Below, piece after piece: positions 15,673 through 23,227 of a DNA stretch of 64,000 nucleotides (position 1 is the stretch's first letter; every line of letters begins with the position of its first letter). The notes under the pieces are model-generated. The model was not told the origin of the DNA, searched no databases, and saw nothing but the letters and a program-made list of their open reading frames with translations. Made by a program: the position numbers and the translations under genes. Where the stretch lies: assembly GCA_043787975.1 (NCBI GenBank), contig JAYVUK010000017.1:123334-187333 (forward strand), in the 5' to 3' direction. This stretch comes from JAPLDA01 sp043787975 (lineage in GTDB: Bacteria; Bacteroidota; Bacteroidia; AKYH767-A; 2013-40CM-41-45).

Positions 15673-16278
15673 ATGAAATTACAGGATTTTATATCGAGCG
15701 GAATCATTGAAATTTATTGCATGGGCATTGCCAGCGATGAAGAGAAAACACTCGTTGAAAAATTCGCTGCTGAAAATAAGTACGTGAGGGATGAGATTGC
15801 TGCTGTAAATGAAGCGTTGAACCTGTACGCAACAGCACTTGGAAAATCTCCTAGCGAAGGAATTCGAAATAATATTATGCAAGCCATTGCAGTTACTGAG
15901 AAATTATCTCCAACGCTTCCGTTTCCGCCACGCATGACGATGCAAACTTCAGCGCATGAATGGCAGAAATACATCCTGGACAATAACATTACTCCACCTT
16001 CTCCCGGAGAGGAGATTCAAATTTTGGATTTGCCGGGCAATGGAAAGCTTGTTACCTACATCGCGTGGGCAAAAAAGGGTTCTGTGGTTGAAGAGTCGCA
16101 TGCTTCAGAAGATGAATACCTGCTGATGCTGGAGGGTACATGCACCATCCAGGCAAATGGAGTGACGACTAAATACCAGGCAGGCGACATCATTTTTATT
16201 CCCCGTAATACAATTCACCGTGCGGAAGTTATTTCAGAAGAGCCGATGATTGTTGTGGGGCAGCGGATTGCAGCATGA
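15673..16278 (+). CDS. cupin-domain anti-sigma-like protein (ChrR type)
   Basis: This protein has 201 residues. An N-terminal helical part (1-80, MKLQDFISSGIIEIYCMGIASDEE...) resembles anti-sigma N-termini, but no HxxxCxxC zinc motif is seen. Residues about 115-195 form a cupin with HASEDEYLLMLEGTCTI and YQAGDIIFIPRNTIHRAEV. ChrR-like proteins combine an anti-sigma domain with a cupin sensor for oxidants or singlet oxygen. Its place directly after an ECF sigma gene supports that role, but the signal is unknown. Its stop overlaps the start of the next gene by 4 bp (ATGA). Confidence 0.8.
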   Translation: MKLQDFISSGIIEIYCMGIASDEEKTLVEKFAAENKYVRDEIAAVNEALNLYATALGKSPSEGIRNNIMQAIAVTEKLSPTLPFPPRMTMQTSAHEWQKYILDNNITPPSPGEEIQILDLPGNGKLVTYIAWAKKGSVVEESHASEDEYLLMLEGTCTIQANGVTTKYQAGDIIFIPRNTIHRAEVISEEPMIVVGQRIAA

Positions 16279-16541
16279 AATCAGCTTTCATTATTCCGGT
16301 TATAATAGCACTTGTGCTTTTCCTCACTGTTCGATCGTTAAAAAACAAAGTACTCTCTGAAGAATTCAAACGAAATTTATTAATGATCGGGATATGTTGC
16401 TCAATTCTATCGTTCGTTCTTGTTTTGTTTTCATTTTTTTACTCCCGTGATACAAATCAATTATTCAAACTAGCAATGCCGCTGATCATCTTCATCATCA
16501 CATTTGAACAAATCAGAAGAAATAAAAATAGGCAATCATAA
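16275..16541 (+). CDS. small hypothetical membrane protein
   Basis: This 88-residue protein has about three hydrophobic segments (FIIPVIIALVLFLTV; LLMIGICCSILSFVLVLFSFF; FKLAMPLIIFIITF) and no recognised domain. It overlaps the stop of the cupin gene by 4 bp, so it is translationally coupled to the sigma/anti-sigma pair. It may take part in the same response, but nothing direct shows this. Confidence 0.65.
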   Translation: MKSAFIIPVIIALVLFLTVRSLKNKVLSEEFKRNLLMIGICCSILSFVLVLFSFFYSRDTNQLFKLAMPLIIFIITFEQIRRNKNRQS

Positions 16542-16554
16542 AACCATTCTTCTC

Positions 16555-17115
16555 ATGAAACATCTCTCTCTTATTATATTTTTTTTATTCACCTTGTTCC
16601 TGCAAGCATCTGCACAGGATAACGAATCCTGCGGTATCGAGGAAGCCTGGGGTGGTGACACGGCTGCCATGCATAAATTCTTAAAAACCTGTGGACGGGT
16701 TGATACCATCAGCTATGATGAAAACAATCACCTTTCGAAAACGAAGGTTCATCATCAAACAATCAAGATGACACTCAACTCAGGGAAGGTAGTTCATGCC
16801 GACAGCATCTTTTTTATTGCGGAAGAAATGCCGAAGTTTCCAGGTGGTGACGCGAAGTTGTTTGAATACGTAAGCAATACTATTCAGTATCCTGTAATTG
16901 CAAAAACAAAAAAAATACAGGGACGTGTTTATGTTCAATTTATTATTGAGCGTGATGGTTCTGTAAGCCGTGCAAAGATTGTGAGAGGAATAAAGAACGG
17001 ATGTGACGAAGAAGCATTACGCGTTATTCTTGCAATGCCAAAATGGACTCCCGGAAAAATGCACGGTGACCCTGTACAGGTCCAGTACACTCTTCCGATA
17101 AAATTTGCATTGTAA
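16555..17115 (+). CDS. exported TonB C-terminal-domain protein
   Basis: This 186-residue protein has a signal peptide (MKHLSLIIFFLFTLFLQASAQ) and a TonB_C domain at about 95-186. The domain shows FPGGDAKLFEYVSNTIQYP, QGRVYVQFIIERDGSVS and MPKWTPGKMHGDPVQVQYTLP. It lacks the usual membrane anchor and Pro-rich spacer of TonB, so it is a periplasmic stand-alone domain as often found in Bacteroidota. ATG 16555 is chosen because it begins the signal peptide. It follows the small membrane protein by 13 bp. Confidence 0.82.
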   Translation: MKHLSLIIFFLFTLFLQASAQDNESCGIEEAWGGDTAAMHKFLKTCGRVDTISYDENNHLSKTKVHHQTIKMTLNSGKVVHADSIFFIAEEMPKFPGGDAKLFEYVSNTIQYPVIAKTKKIQGRVYVQFIIERDGSVSRAKIVRGIKNGCDEEALRVILAMPKWTPGKMHGDPVQVQYTLPIKFAL

Positions 17116-17129
17116 AAAGTCGGGAACTG

Positions 17130-17567
17130 TTATTTCATCAACTTTTCCAGTTCGTTCAACTCCTCTTCTGAAAGCACTTCCTGGATCTTTTGAAAAAGTA
17201 CACGCTCTTCTTTGCGTATGTGGCATTCGAGCAGGCGAGCCGTATCATCTAAAAGTTTTTCAGAATCAGGATGCGATTCCAGCAACACTATATTTTCAGC
17301 GACCTTGTTGTGATCCCGTATGAGATCATCAATCAACTCATCAATGAGATTATTTTTCCCGGTGAGAAAAGGAAACAAAATATTTTCTTCAGCATGAAAA
17401 TGTTTCTTTAGTTCCGTGTTGTATTTCGCTTTCAGGTATTCAATTTTTTCGGGAATTTTTGCAGGCATTCCCCGGTATTCCGGAGCATCTTTTTTAAGGG
17501 TTTGCGCAAGCAACAAAGCTGTATGATGTTCACGGGAAAAAGAAAGAAGAGATTGATGTCGCTTCAT
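17130..17567 (-). CDS. hemerythrin HHE domain protein
   Basis: This 145-residue four-helix protein contains FSREHHTALLLAQTLKK, HFHAEENILFPFL, DHNKVAENIVLLESH and CHIRKEERVLFQKI. These His and Glu residues are spaced to bind a di-iron centre, as in HHE hemerythrins. Such proteins bind oxygen or NO or buffer iron. ATG 17567 is used; the longer open frame upstream runs into repeat DNA. It is convergent with the TonB-C gene. Confidence 0.85.
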   Translation of the reverse strand: MKRHQSLLSFSREHHTALLLAQTLKKDAPEYRGMPAKIPEKIEYLKAKYNTELKKHFHAEENILFPFLTGKNNLIDELIDDLIRDHNKVAENIVLLESHPDSEKLLDDTARLLECHIRKEERVLFQKIQEVLSEEELNELEKLMK

Positions 17568-17693
17568 GTTTCGTGCGTTCAGCAACGAAAGATATAAAAA
17601 AAATCCACGAAATACGAATCGATACGAATTTACGAATGTCGAACTATAAGGAGGTATTGATTTACAACTAAGTTGTGGGTCCGTTTTAAAAGA

Positions 17694-17814
17694 GATTCCT
17701 CGCTTCGCTCGTAATAACACGTTACTTTAGCGGGTAACTGGCGGGCTTAAGCCCGCCATAACAAGAATGGTTTGTGCTGTCATTCCTCTCCCGATAAAAA
17801 TCGGGAGAGGAATC
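17694..17814. repeat. composite palindromic element, copy A
   Basis: This copy begins GATTCCTCGCTTCGCTCG and contains the inner palindrome GGCGGGCTTAAGCCCGCC. It ends ...TGTCATTCC followed by TCTCCCGATAAAAATCGGGA and GAGGAATC. The right arm holds an extra CCCGATAAAAATCGGG palindrome that copies B, C and D lack. It occupies most of the 358-bp gap between the hemerythrin and nadD genes, which has no other feature. Confidence 0.8.
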
Positions 17815-17925
17815 TCACTAATTTTACTGACCCAGTACCTGCAACTATGTTGTTAAATTGTCAAATGGCTATTGTCATTCAACCATTCGCAATTCGTAAA
17901 TTCGTATCGATTCGTATTTCGTATT

Positions 17926-18501
17926 CTACTTTTCGTAAAAGTGCATCTCCTCTATATAATCCCAAACCGATTCCGGCATCATGTAACGGACATCCTTTTT
18001 GTTACGAATACCATCGCGGATAAAGCTTGAAGAAATTTGCATCAGGGGAGCATCAAACTTTTTGACACGCGGATGATTCATCAAATCTCCACCGTTACTC
18101 TCCGGACGCGGATACACATACAGCTCATAGTTTTCTAGAATCTGCTCGTAATTTTTCCACTTGTGAAAGGTTTCAAGTGTATCGCAACCAAGGATCAATA
18201 CAAATTGGTGCTGAGGAAATTTTTCGTTCAGATGAACAAGTGTGTTAATCGTATAACTTGGTTTTGAAAGTTTGAACTCAATGTCGGATGCTTTCAATTT
18301 TCGATTGGAACCGATTCCTGTTTTTACCAGGGTGAGGCGGTGATAGTCCTGCAACAAGGTGTGTTTTAACTTAAGCGGATTGTGTGGCGATACGACCAGC
18401 CAAACCTGTTCGAGGTCTGTAAACTCCGCCATGTAACTTGCGATCACAAGGTGGCCTGTATGAACAGGATTAAAAGAACCAAAGAATAAACCGATTTTCA
18501 T
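17926..18501 (-). CDS. nadD: nicotinate-nucleotide adenylyltransferase
   Basis: This 191-residue enzyme joins ATP and nicotinate mononucleotide in NAD synthesis. The N-terminus GLFFGSFNPVHTGHLVIA has the nucleotidyltransferase GxFxPxHxGH motif. VVSPHNPLK and the ISSSFIRDGIRNKKDVRYMMP end (SxxxIR) are characteristic. It follows gmk with 5 bp between them, part of the yicC-gmk-nadD set common in Bacteroidota. Confidence 0.95.
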   Translation of the reverse strand: MKIGLFFGSFNPVHTGHLVIASYMAEFTDLEQVWLVVSPHNPLKLKHTLLQDYHRLTLVKTGIGSNRKLKASDIEFKLSKPSYTINTLVHLNEKFPQHQFVLILGCDTLETFHKWKNYEQILENYELYVYPRPESNGGDLMNHPRVKKFDAPLMQISSSFIRDGIRNKKDVRYMMPESVWDYIEEMHFYEK

Positions 18502-18506
18502 GTTGA

Positions 18507-19070
18507 TTATTTCAAAAATTCTTCGACCAAAATCCCGGCTTCTTTAAACGCTTTTTCCCTGTCATCATTGATCAGGACATGATCGAAACGAAAAGCATAC
18601 GTAAGCTCATGTTCTGATTTTGCAATGCGTGCCTGTAATGATTCAGGTGTTTCTGTTTCCCGTGCTTTCAGGCGAATGTGTAAATCGTCGATGGTCGGCG
18701 GTTTCACAAAAACGGCAAGCATCATCTCCCCGAATTTGTCTTTTATCTTTAATCCACCATCCACATCCACATCAAATACGGCAACTTTATTTTGCTTCCA
18801 GATTTTTTCCACTTCGGATTTCAGCGTTCCGTAAAATCCATTTTTGTAAACTTCTTCCCACTCGATGAATTCGTCTTGCTCAATTTTTTTTTTGAAATTT
18901 TCCACCGTGAGAAAATGATAATCGATTCCATCAGTTTCCATATCACGTTTTGGACGCGTGGTTGCAGACACGGAGAAACTGAGCCGCGAATTATTCTTCA
19001 GCAAGTGATGCACGATGGTGGTTTTACCACTTCCTGAAGGACCGCAAAAGAGAATGAGTTTGCCGGACAT
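18507..19070 (-). CDS. gmk: guanylate kinase
   Basis: Guanylate kinase (187 residues) converts GMP to GDP. The P-loop GPSGSGKTT lies near residue 9. The GMP-binding region VSATTRPKRDMETDGIDYHFLT and VFDVDVDGGLKIK are intact. It lies between yicC and nadD on the same strand. A stretch of 83 bp separates it from yicC. Confidence 0.96.
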   Translation of the reverse strand: MSGKLILFCGPSGSGKTTIVHHLLKNNSRLSFSVSATTRPKRDMETDGIDYHFLTVENFKKKIEQDEFIEWEEVYKNGFYGTLKSEVEKIWKQNKVAVFDVDVDGGLKIKDKFGEMMLAVFVKPPTIDDLHIRLKARETETPESLQARIAKSEHELTYAFRFDHVLINDDREKAFKEAGILVEEFLK

Positions 19071-19153
19071 CGTTTGAAATATAAAATCAGAGATATGAAA
19101 TCAGAAATTTTGCAGCGAGCATTTTTTCATATTTCTTCTTTCTGATTTCGGAT

Positions 19154-20026
19154 TTATAAAACATTTAATATTTGTTCCTTGACTTTTTCCAGCTCGTCTT
19201 TCATTTCCACTACGAACTTCTGAATACCGGCATCGTTTGCTTTGGAACCGATGGTATTTATTTCACGCCCGATTTCCTGCGTGATGAAAGCAAGTTTTTT
19301 TCCGTTGGATGCTGCTTCGCTCATCGTCTTCAAAAAATATTCGCAGTGACTGCGGAGACGAACTTTCTCTTCGGAGATGTCCAGTTTTTCGATGTAAAAA
19401 ATTAATTCCTGTTCAAAACGGTTTCTGTCAATGTTGTTTGAAGAAATAAATTCTTCAAGGCTTCCTGATAATTTTTTCCGAAGCCCTGAAATCCTTTCCG
19501 GCTCCAGCTTTTCAATGTCTTTCAAACGTATTTCAATTTGTTTGATACGTTCCTTCATGTCTTTCTCAATAGACTCGCCTTCCTTTTTCCTGAACGACTG
19601 AAATGCTTTCAACGCTTTCTCCAACGTATTCTTTAACTGCTTCCATTCTTCTTCATCACCAACCGTTTTATCCGCATTCAATACTTCGGGCATTCTTAAT
19701 ATCAACCCGAGATAATCCGTTGTATTCAGTTTAAGATCGTTACTCAACACTTTCAACTCCTCATGGTACGCTTTCACCAACGATGTATTGATCGAAACTT
19801 TTTTCAGCGTGTCAGGCGAATCAATGACGAAACTTACATCGACCTTTCCACGCTCCAGCTCTTTTGCAAGTTCCGAACGAAGCTCAAGGTCTTTGTCCTT
19901 ATAAGACATCGGAAGTCGTAACGACAGATCAAAAAATTTACTGTTGACAGATTTAATTTCAACCGTAATTGTTTTGTTGCCAGACTCGGCAACTGCATTT
20001 CCAAAACCTGTCATCGAACGAATCAT
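19154..20026 (-). CDS. yicC: YicC family endoribonuclease-like protein
   Basis: This 290-residue protein has the family start MIRSMTGFGNAV, the EIKSVNSKFFDLSLRLP block, and the C-terminal GREINTIGSKANDAGIQKFVVEMKDELEKVKEQILNVL. YicC proteins have recently been described as RNases. The gene order yicC-gmk-nadD is conserved in many Bacteroidota and links RNA turnover, nucleotide supply and NAD synthesis only by position. Confidence 0.94.
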   Translation of the reverse strand: MIRSMTGFGNAVAESGNKTITVEIKSVNSKFFDLSLRLPMSYKDKDLELRSELAKELERGKVDVSFVIDSPDTLKKVSINTSLVKAYHEELKVLSNDLKLNTTDYLGLILRMPEVLNADKTVGDEEEWKQLKNTLEKALKAFQSFRKKEGESIEKDMKERIKQIEIRLKDIEKLEPERISGLRKKLSGSLEEFISSNNIDRNRFEQELIFYIEKLDISEEKVRLRSHCEYFLKTMSEAASNGKKLAFITQEIGREINTIGSKANDAGIQKFVVEMKDELEKVKEQILNVL

Positions 20027-20075
20027 GAGAAAAGTGTTTTTTACTGAATGACAAAAATAATTTTATTTTATGACT

Positions 20076-20432
20076 TCAGGCTGTTTTCATTACAGCTTTA
20101 GCGGCGGCAACATTTTTCGGGGAGTTGCCGATAAAAATCTGATCTCCGATCACAAGAACAGGCCGCTTAAGAAAGGTGTACTCGTCAAGAATGTATTTGC
20201 GGTAATCTTTTTCGTTTAATTCCATCTCCTTCAACCCCAAACTCCTGTATTTGAGGGCAACCCGACTAAACAATGCCTCATAACTTCCAGCCACTTTTTT
20301 CATTTCATCCAGTTGAACCGGAGTTATTTTTTCGGTCTTAATATCCTGGAGGATGAAATCCTTTCCCGGTTTTAATTCTTTCAGAATCCGCCGGCAGGTT
20401 GTACACGTAGCGAGGTGATAAATTTTTTTCAA
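20076..20432 (-). CDS. ArsC/Spx family thioredoxin-fold protein
   Basis: This 118-residue protein starts KIYHLATCTTCRRILKELK with a CxxC pair, and continues FSRVALKYRSLGLKEMELNEKDY and the family motif FLKRPVLVIGDQIFIG. It fits the ArsC/Spx/YffB group. Both cysteines of CTTC are present, so a glutathione- or thioredoxin-linked reductase is possible. True arsenate reduction is not shown, and no ars genes are nearby. Confidence 0.83.
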   Translation of the reverse strand: MKKIYHLATCTTCRRILKELKPGKDFILQDIKTEKITPVQLDEMKKVAGSYEALFSRVALKYRSLGLKEMELNEKDYRKYILDEYTFLKRPVLVIGDQIFIGNSPKNVAAAKAVMKTA

Positions 20433-20578
20433 GCGAATAGTATTTTGTTAGGGGTATCAAATAAAGGCATTTTTTTGTGACTGCATAAATGCCAATCACA
20501 ATTTTAAATTATTGAATAGAAACCGTATGTTCTTTCCGAAAATTTTTCCTATGTTTGAACGGTAAATACTAGACGGAA

Positions 20579-21319
20579 GTGGAAAAAAATTTTGAAATCA
20601 AATTACCCGAATTTGAAGGGCCGTTCGATCTGTTGCTGTTTTTCATCGAACGTGACGAAATTGATATTCACCACATCGAGATCGCCAAAATCACCAATGA
20701 TTTCCTGAGTTACCTGCACCAGATGAGCAATCTGAACCTTGAGGTGGCCAGTGAATTTATCCTGGTGGCGGCAACACTGATGCGGATAAAAGCGAAGATG
20801 CTGTTACCGCGGCCAGAGTTGGATGAACAAGGAAATGAGATTGATCCGCGCCAGGATTTAATTGCACGGTTATTAATTTACAAACAATACAAAGAAGCGT
20901 GTGTTGAAATGCATACGATGGAAGATGAACGCGCGGCAAAAGCCGAACGCGGCAATGTTCAGAAAGAGCTTGCAAAGATCGCCATGGAAAATTCTCACAC
21001 GGAAGAGTTGATGAACCTGACGATGTTTCAATTGCTGAATTCATTTCAAAAAGTATTGAAGCGTTTTGATGCAGAGCAAAATAAAGTACATCACAAAGTT
21101 GTTCAGTATCCATATACCATCGTGGAGCAGAAAAACAGCGTGATCGACCTGATCCGTAAAAGAGAGAAGGTTCAGTTTACAGACGTCCTTATCAATTGCC
21201 AGAATAAAGTGCATGCAATTTTTACTTTTCTCGCCATCCTTGAATTGCTCCAGGAGCAGCTGATCAGGATCACATTGGGCATTGGCTTCAATAATTTCTG
21301 GCTGACAGAGTCGGAATAG
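20579..21319 (+). CDS. scpA: segregation and condensation protein A
   Basis: This 246-residue kleisin partners SMC and ScpB in chromosome condensation. The N-terminus EFEGPFDLLLFFIERDEIDIHHIEIAKITNDFLSYL is diagnostic, as is EFILVAATLMRIKAKMLLP. The C-terminal winged-helix region (VLINCQNKVHAIFTFLAILELL) is present. The start is GTG 20579; a TATGTTTG -7-like site lies at 20550-20557. scpB is not next to it. Confidence 0.94.
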   Translation: MEKNFEIKLPEFEGPFDLLLFFIERDEIDIHHIEIAKITNDFLSYLHQMSNLNLEVASEFILVAATLMRIKAKMLLPRPELDEQGNEIDPRQDLIARLLIYKQYKEACVEMHTMEDERAAKAERGNVQKELAKIAMENSHTEELMNLTMFQLLNSFQKVLKRFDAEQNKVHHKVVQYPYTIVEQKNSVIDLIRKREKVQFTDVLINCQNKVHAIFTFLAILELLQEQLIRITLGIGFNNFWLTESE

Positions 21320-21362
21320 TTTTTTCGTTACCCCGAATCCATCATGCAGTTAATTCCACTTC

Positions 21363-22439
21363 ATGCACACAGATGCAAGGCAAATATTAAAGACTTTCCG
21401 ACCGATACGCATCCTGTTGCCTGTCATTTTAGGTCTTGGTGCTGCTACTTACCTGTTGCTACGTAATTTCGACAAGCAAGCTTTTCTTTCCATCCACTGG
21501 ACAGCCAATTCAACCTTCTGGATTTGCATTGCATTGCTGATGATGGTGGTACGCGATGGCGCTTACATGGTACGCATCCGTGCGCTCACCGATCAGCAAT
21601 TGAATTGGCGTAGCGCTTTTGTCGTCATCATGTTATGGGAATTTTCTTCTGCACTGGCTCCGGGAATGATTGGCGGAGGATTCATCTTTGCCATTTTTAT
21701 TGTGAACCGAGAAGGCGTGAACATGGGAAAAAGCATCACGGCTGTATTGCTTTCTTCTTTCCAGGATGGAGTCTTTCTTGCCCTCATGGCTCCCATCGTT
21801 TATTTCATTTGTGGAAAAGAGCATCTCTTCTCAACCATTGATACAAAGAATGTAAGCCCTGTAACGTTCGGCAGCGGATTTTTTTATTCTTTCTGGATTG
21901 TCTATTTTATCATTCTTGCATACAAAATTTTTGTGGCGTATGCATTATTCTTTAATCCGCGTTTTGTAAAATGGCTGTTGCTGAAATTATTTTCATTGCC
22001 TGTATTGCGGAGATGGAAACCGGAAGCGCTTGAAACCGGCAACCAGCTTGTGATTGCATCCAATCACCTGAAAAATAAAAGCCGGAAATTCTGGATCAAT
22101 TCCTTTGGCGGAACGTTTATTTCCTGGACAGCGCGTTACACCATTGTCAATTGTCTCATCCTTGCCTTTCACAATGTTTCGGTCGACAATTTTCTCATTT
22201 ATGCACGGCAGGTGGTGATGGGCATCATTATTCTTTTCAGCCCAACGCCCGGAGGAAGCGGGCTTGCTGAATTTATGTTCAATGATTTCCTGGGAGAATT
22301 TATTCCAAAAGGATTGGCGGCATCACTCGGTTTGATGTGGAGGTTGATCAGTTACTATCCTTATTTATTTATCGGAGCTATTATTTTACCTCGATGGGTG
22401 AGGAAGCATTTTAAGAAGCCTGATGCTCTTCTTGCCTGA
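21363..22439 (+). CDS. lysylphosphatidylglycerol synthase TM region/UPF0104 membrane protein
   Basis: This 358-residue polytopic protein has about eight membrane helices. Family marks include LWEFSSALAPGMIGGGFIFAIFI, then LFSPTPGGSGLAEFMFNDF, the conserved P-G-G-x-G-x-x-E motif of the YbhN/AglD/MprF flippase-like family. It lacks the MprF synthase domain. A role in lipid or polyprenyl-carrier flipping is inferred from family. It follows scpA by 43 bp. Confidence 0.85.
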   Translation: MHTDARQILKTFRPIRILLPVILGLGAATYLLLRNFDKQAFLSIHWTANSTFWICIALLMMVVRDGAYMVRIRALTDQQLNWRSAFVVIMLWEFSSALAPGMIGGGFIFAIFIVNREGVNMGKSITAVLLSSFQDGVFLALMAPIVYFICGKEHLFSTIDTKNVSPVTFGSGFFYSFWIVYFIILAYKIFVAYALFFNPRFVKWLLLKLFSLPVLRRWKPEALETGNQLVIASNHLKNKSRKFWINSFGGTFISWTARYTIVNCLILAFHNVSVDNFLIYARQVVMGIIILFSPTPGGSGLAEFMFNDFLGEFIPKGLAASLGLMWRLISYYPYLFIGAIILPRWVRKHFKKPDALLA

Positions 22440-22443
22440 GTTC

Positions 22444-22488
22444 AGCGGCAGTAGGCAGTAGCAGGTCTGCCTACTGTCTACTGCCGCT
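22444..22488. terminator. long hairpin between convergent flippase-like gene and recO
   Basis: AGCGGCAGTAG (22444-22454) pairs with CTACTGCCGCT (22478-22488), and the next seven bases also pair with one G-T wobble, giving about an 18-bp stem. No long T-run follows. It uses the GGCAGTAGGCAGT words also seen at 55820-55840 and 63971-64000. Its position between two gene ends suits termination. Confidence 0.45.
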
Positions 22489-22501
22489 ATTTGCAGTCAC
22501 T

Positions 22502-23227
22502 TCAGCTCCACACTTCCTCCAGCACTTTGTGAGATTTAATGTTTGCAAATCCCGAAACATGCAGTTGATAATACTCCATCAGTTTTTCAATCAATTGGCG
22601 TTTGACTTGAATCGGTATTTTAAAATCATGGTCAGAATCAAGGTCAGATTTAAGAAGAAGATAAAAATATTCACTCACGGGTTGCTCCATATAAAAAGGA
22701 TGGATGGGCAGATCGGTTTGAAAAACACCTTCCTGTAAATTGAAAACCGGGGTCGATGAAGAATAATTTTCCTGCGGGTAAAATCCAAGATACTTTGTGA
22801 GTTGAATGAGAAATACAAGGTGAAAGTCGCTGTTGACAGTACGTTGAAGGTCGAGTAACTGAATGGAATCAAAAATAAATTCGAACAACGATTGATTTGC
22901 TTCTTCTTCCTTCACCGATTTAAAAAGAACTTCATTCATAAAAAGAACAATCGAACTTTTACGAACATCAAAAGGAATGCTTGTCAATACAGGATTATTT
23001 TTTGCATCTGCCAGCCGTTGCAACCTGTTCTGTTCTTTATGATAAACCACGAGGTCAATCAAGGTGAGCGGCTGCAATGCGGCCGTTTTAATTTTTGATT
23101 TTTTTTTCCGGACGCTGTTAACGAGGTACGACTGCAACCCAAAAAGCTCGGTATAGATTTTCGCTACCACGCTGCTCTCCGAATAGTGTGTTACATGAAA
23201 AACGATACCGCGCGTTTTGTGAAGCAT
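22502..23227 (-). CDS. recO: DNA repair protein RecO
   Basis: This 241-residue protein has an OB-fold N-terminal domain (KTRGIVFHVTHYSESSVVAKIYTELFGLQSYLV) and the helical middle typical of RecO. The family zinc cysteines are not evident, as in many Bacteroidota RecO. It helps RecF/RecR load RecA. The last base of the porZ-like gene overlaps its start by 1 bp, so the two are coupled. The recO-porZ neighbourhood is common in this phylum. Confidence 0.9.
   Translation of the reverse strand: MLHKTRGIVFHVTHYSESSVVAKIYTELFGLQSYLVNSVRKKKSKIKTAALQPLTLIDLVVYHKEQNRLQRLADAKNNPVLTSIPFDVRKSSIVLFMNEVLFKSVKEEEANQSLFEFIFDSIQLLDLQRTVNSDFHLVFLIQLTKYLGFYPQENYSSSTPVFNLQEGVFQTDLPIHPFYMEQPVSEYFYLLLKSDLDSDHDFKIPIQVKRQLIEKLMEYYQLHVSGFANIKSHKVLEEVWS

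Noticed and set aside
20076..20432. Arsenate resistance function for the ArsC-like protein
   Set aside because: No other ars genes are nearby and the Spx/YffB branch fits equally well.
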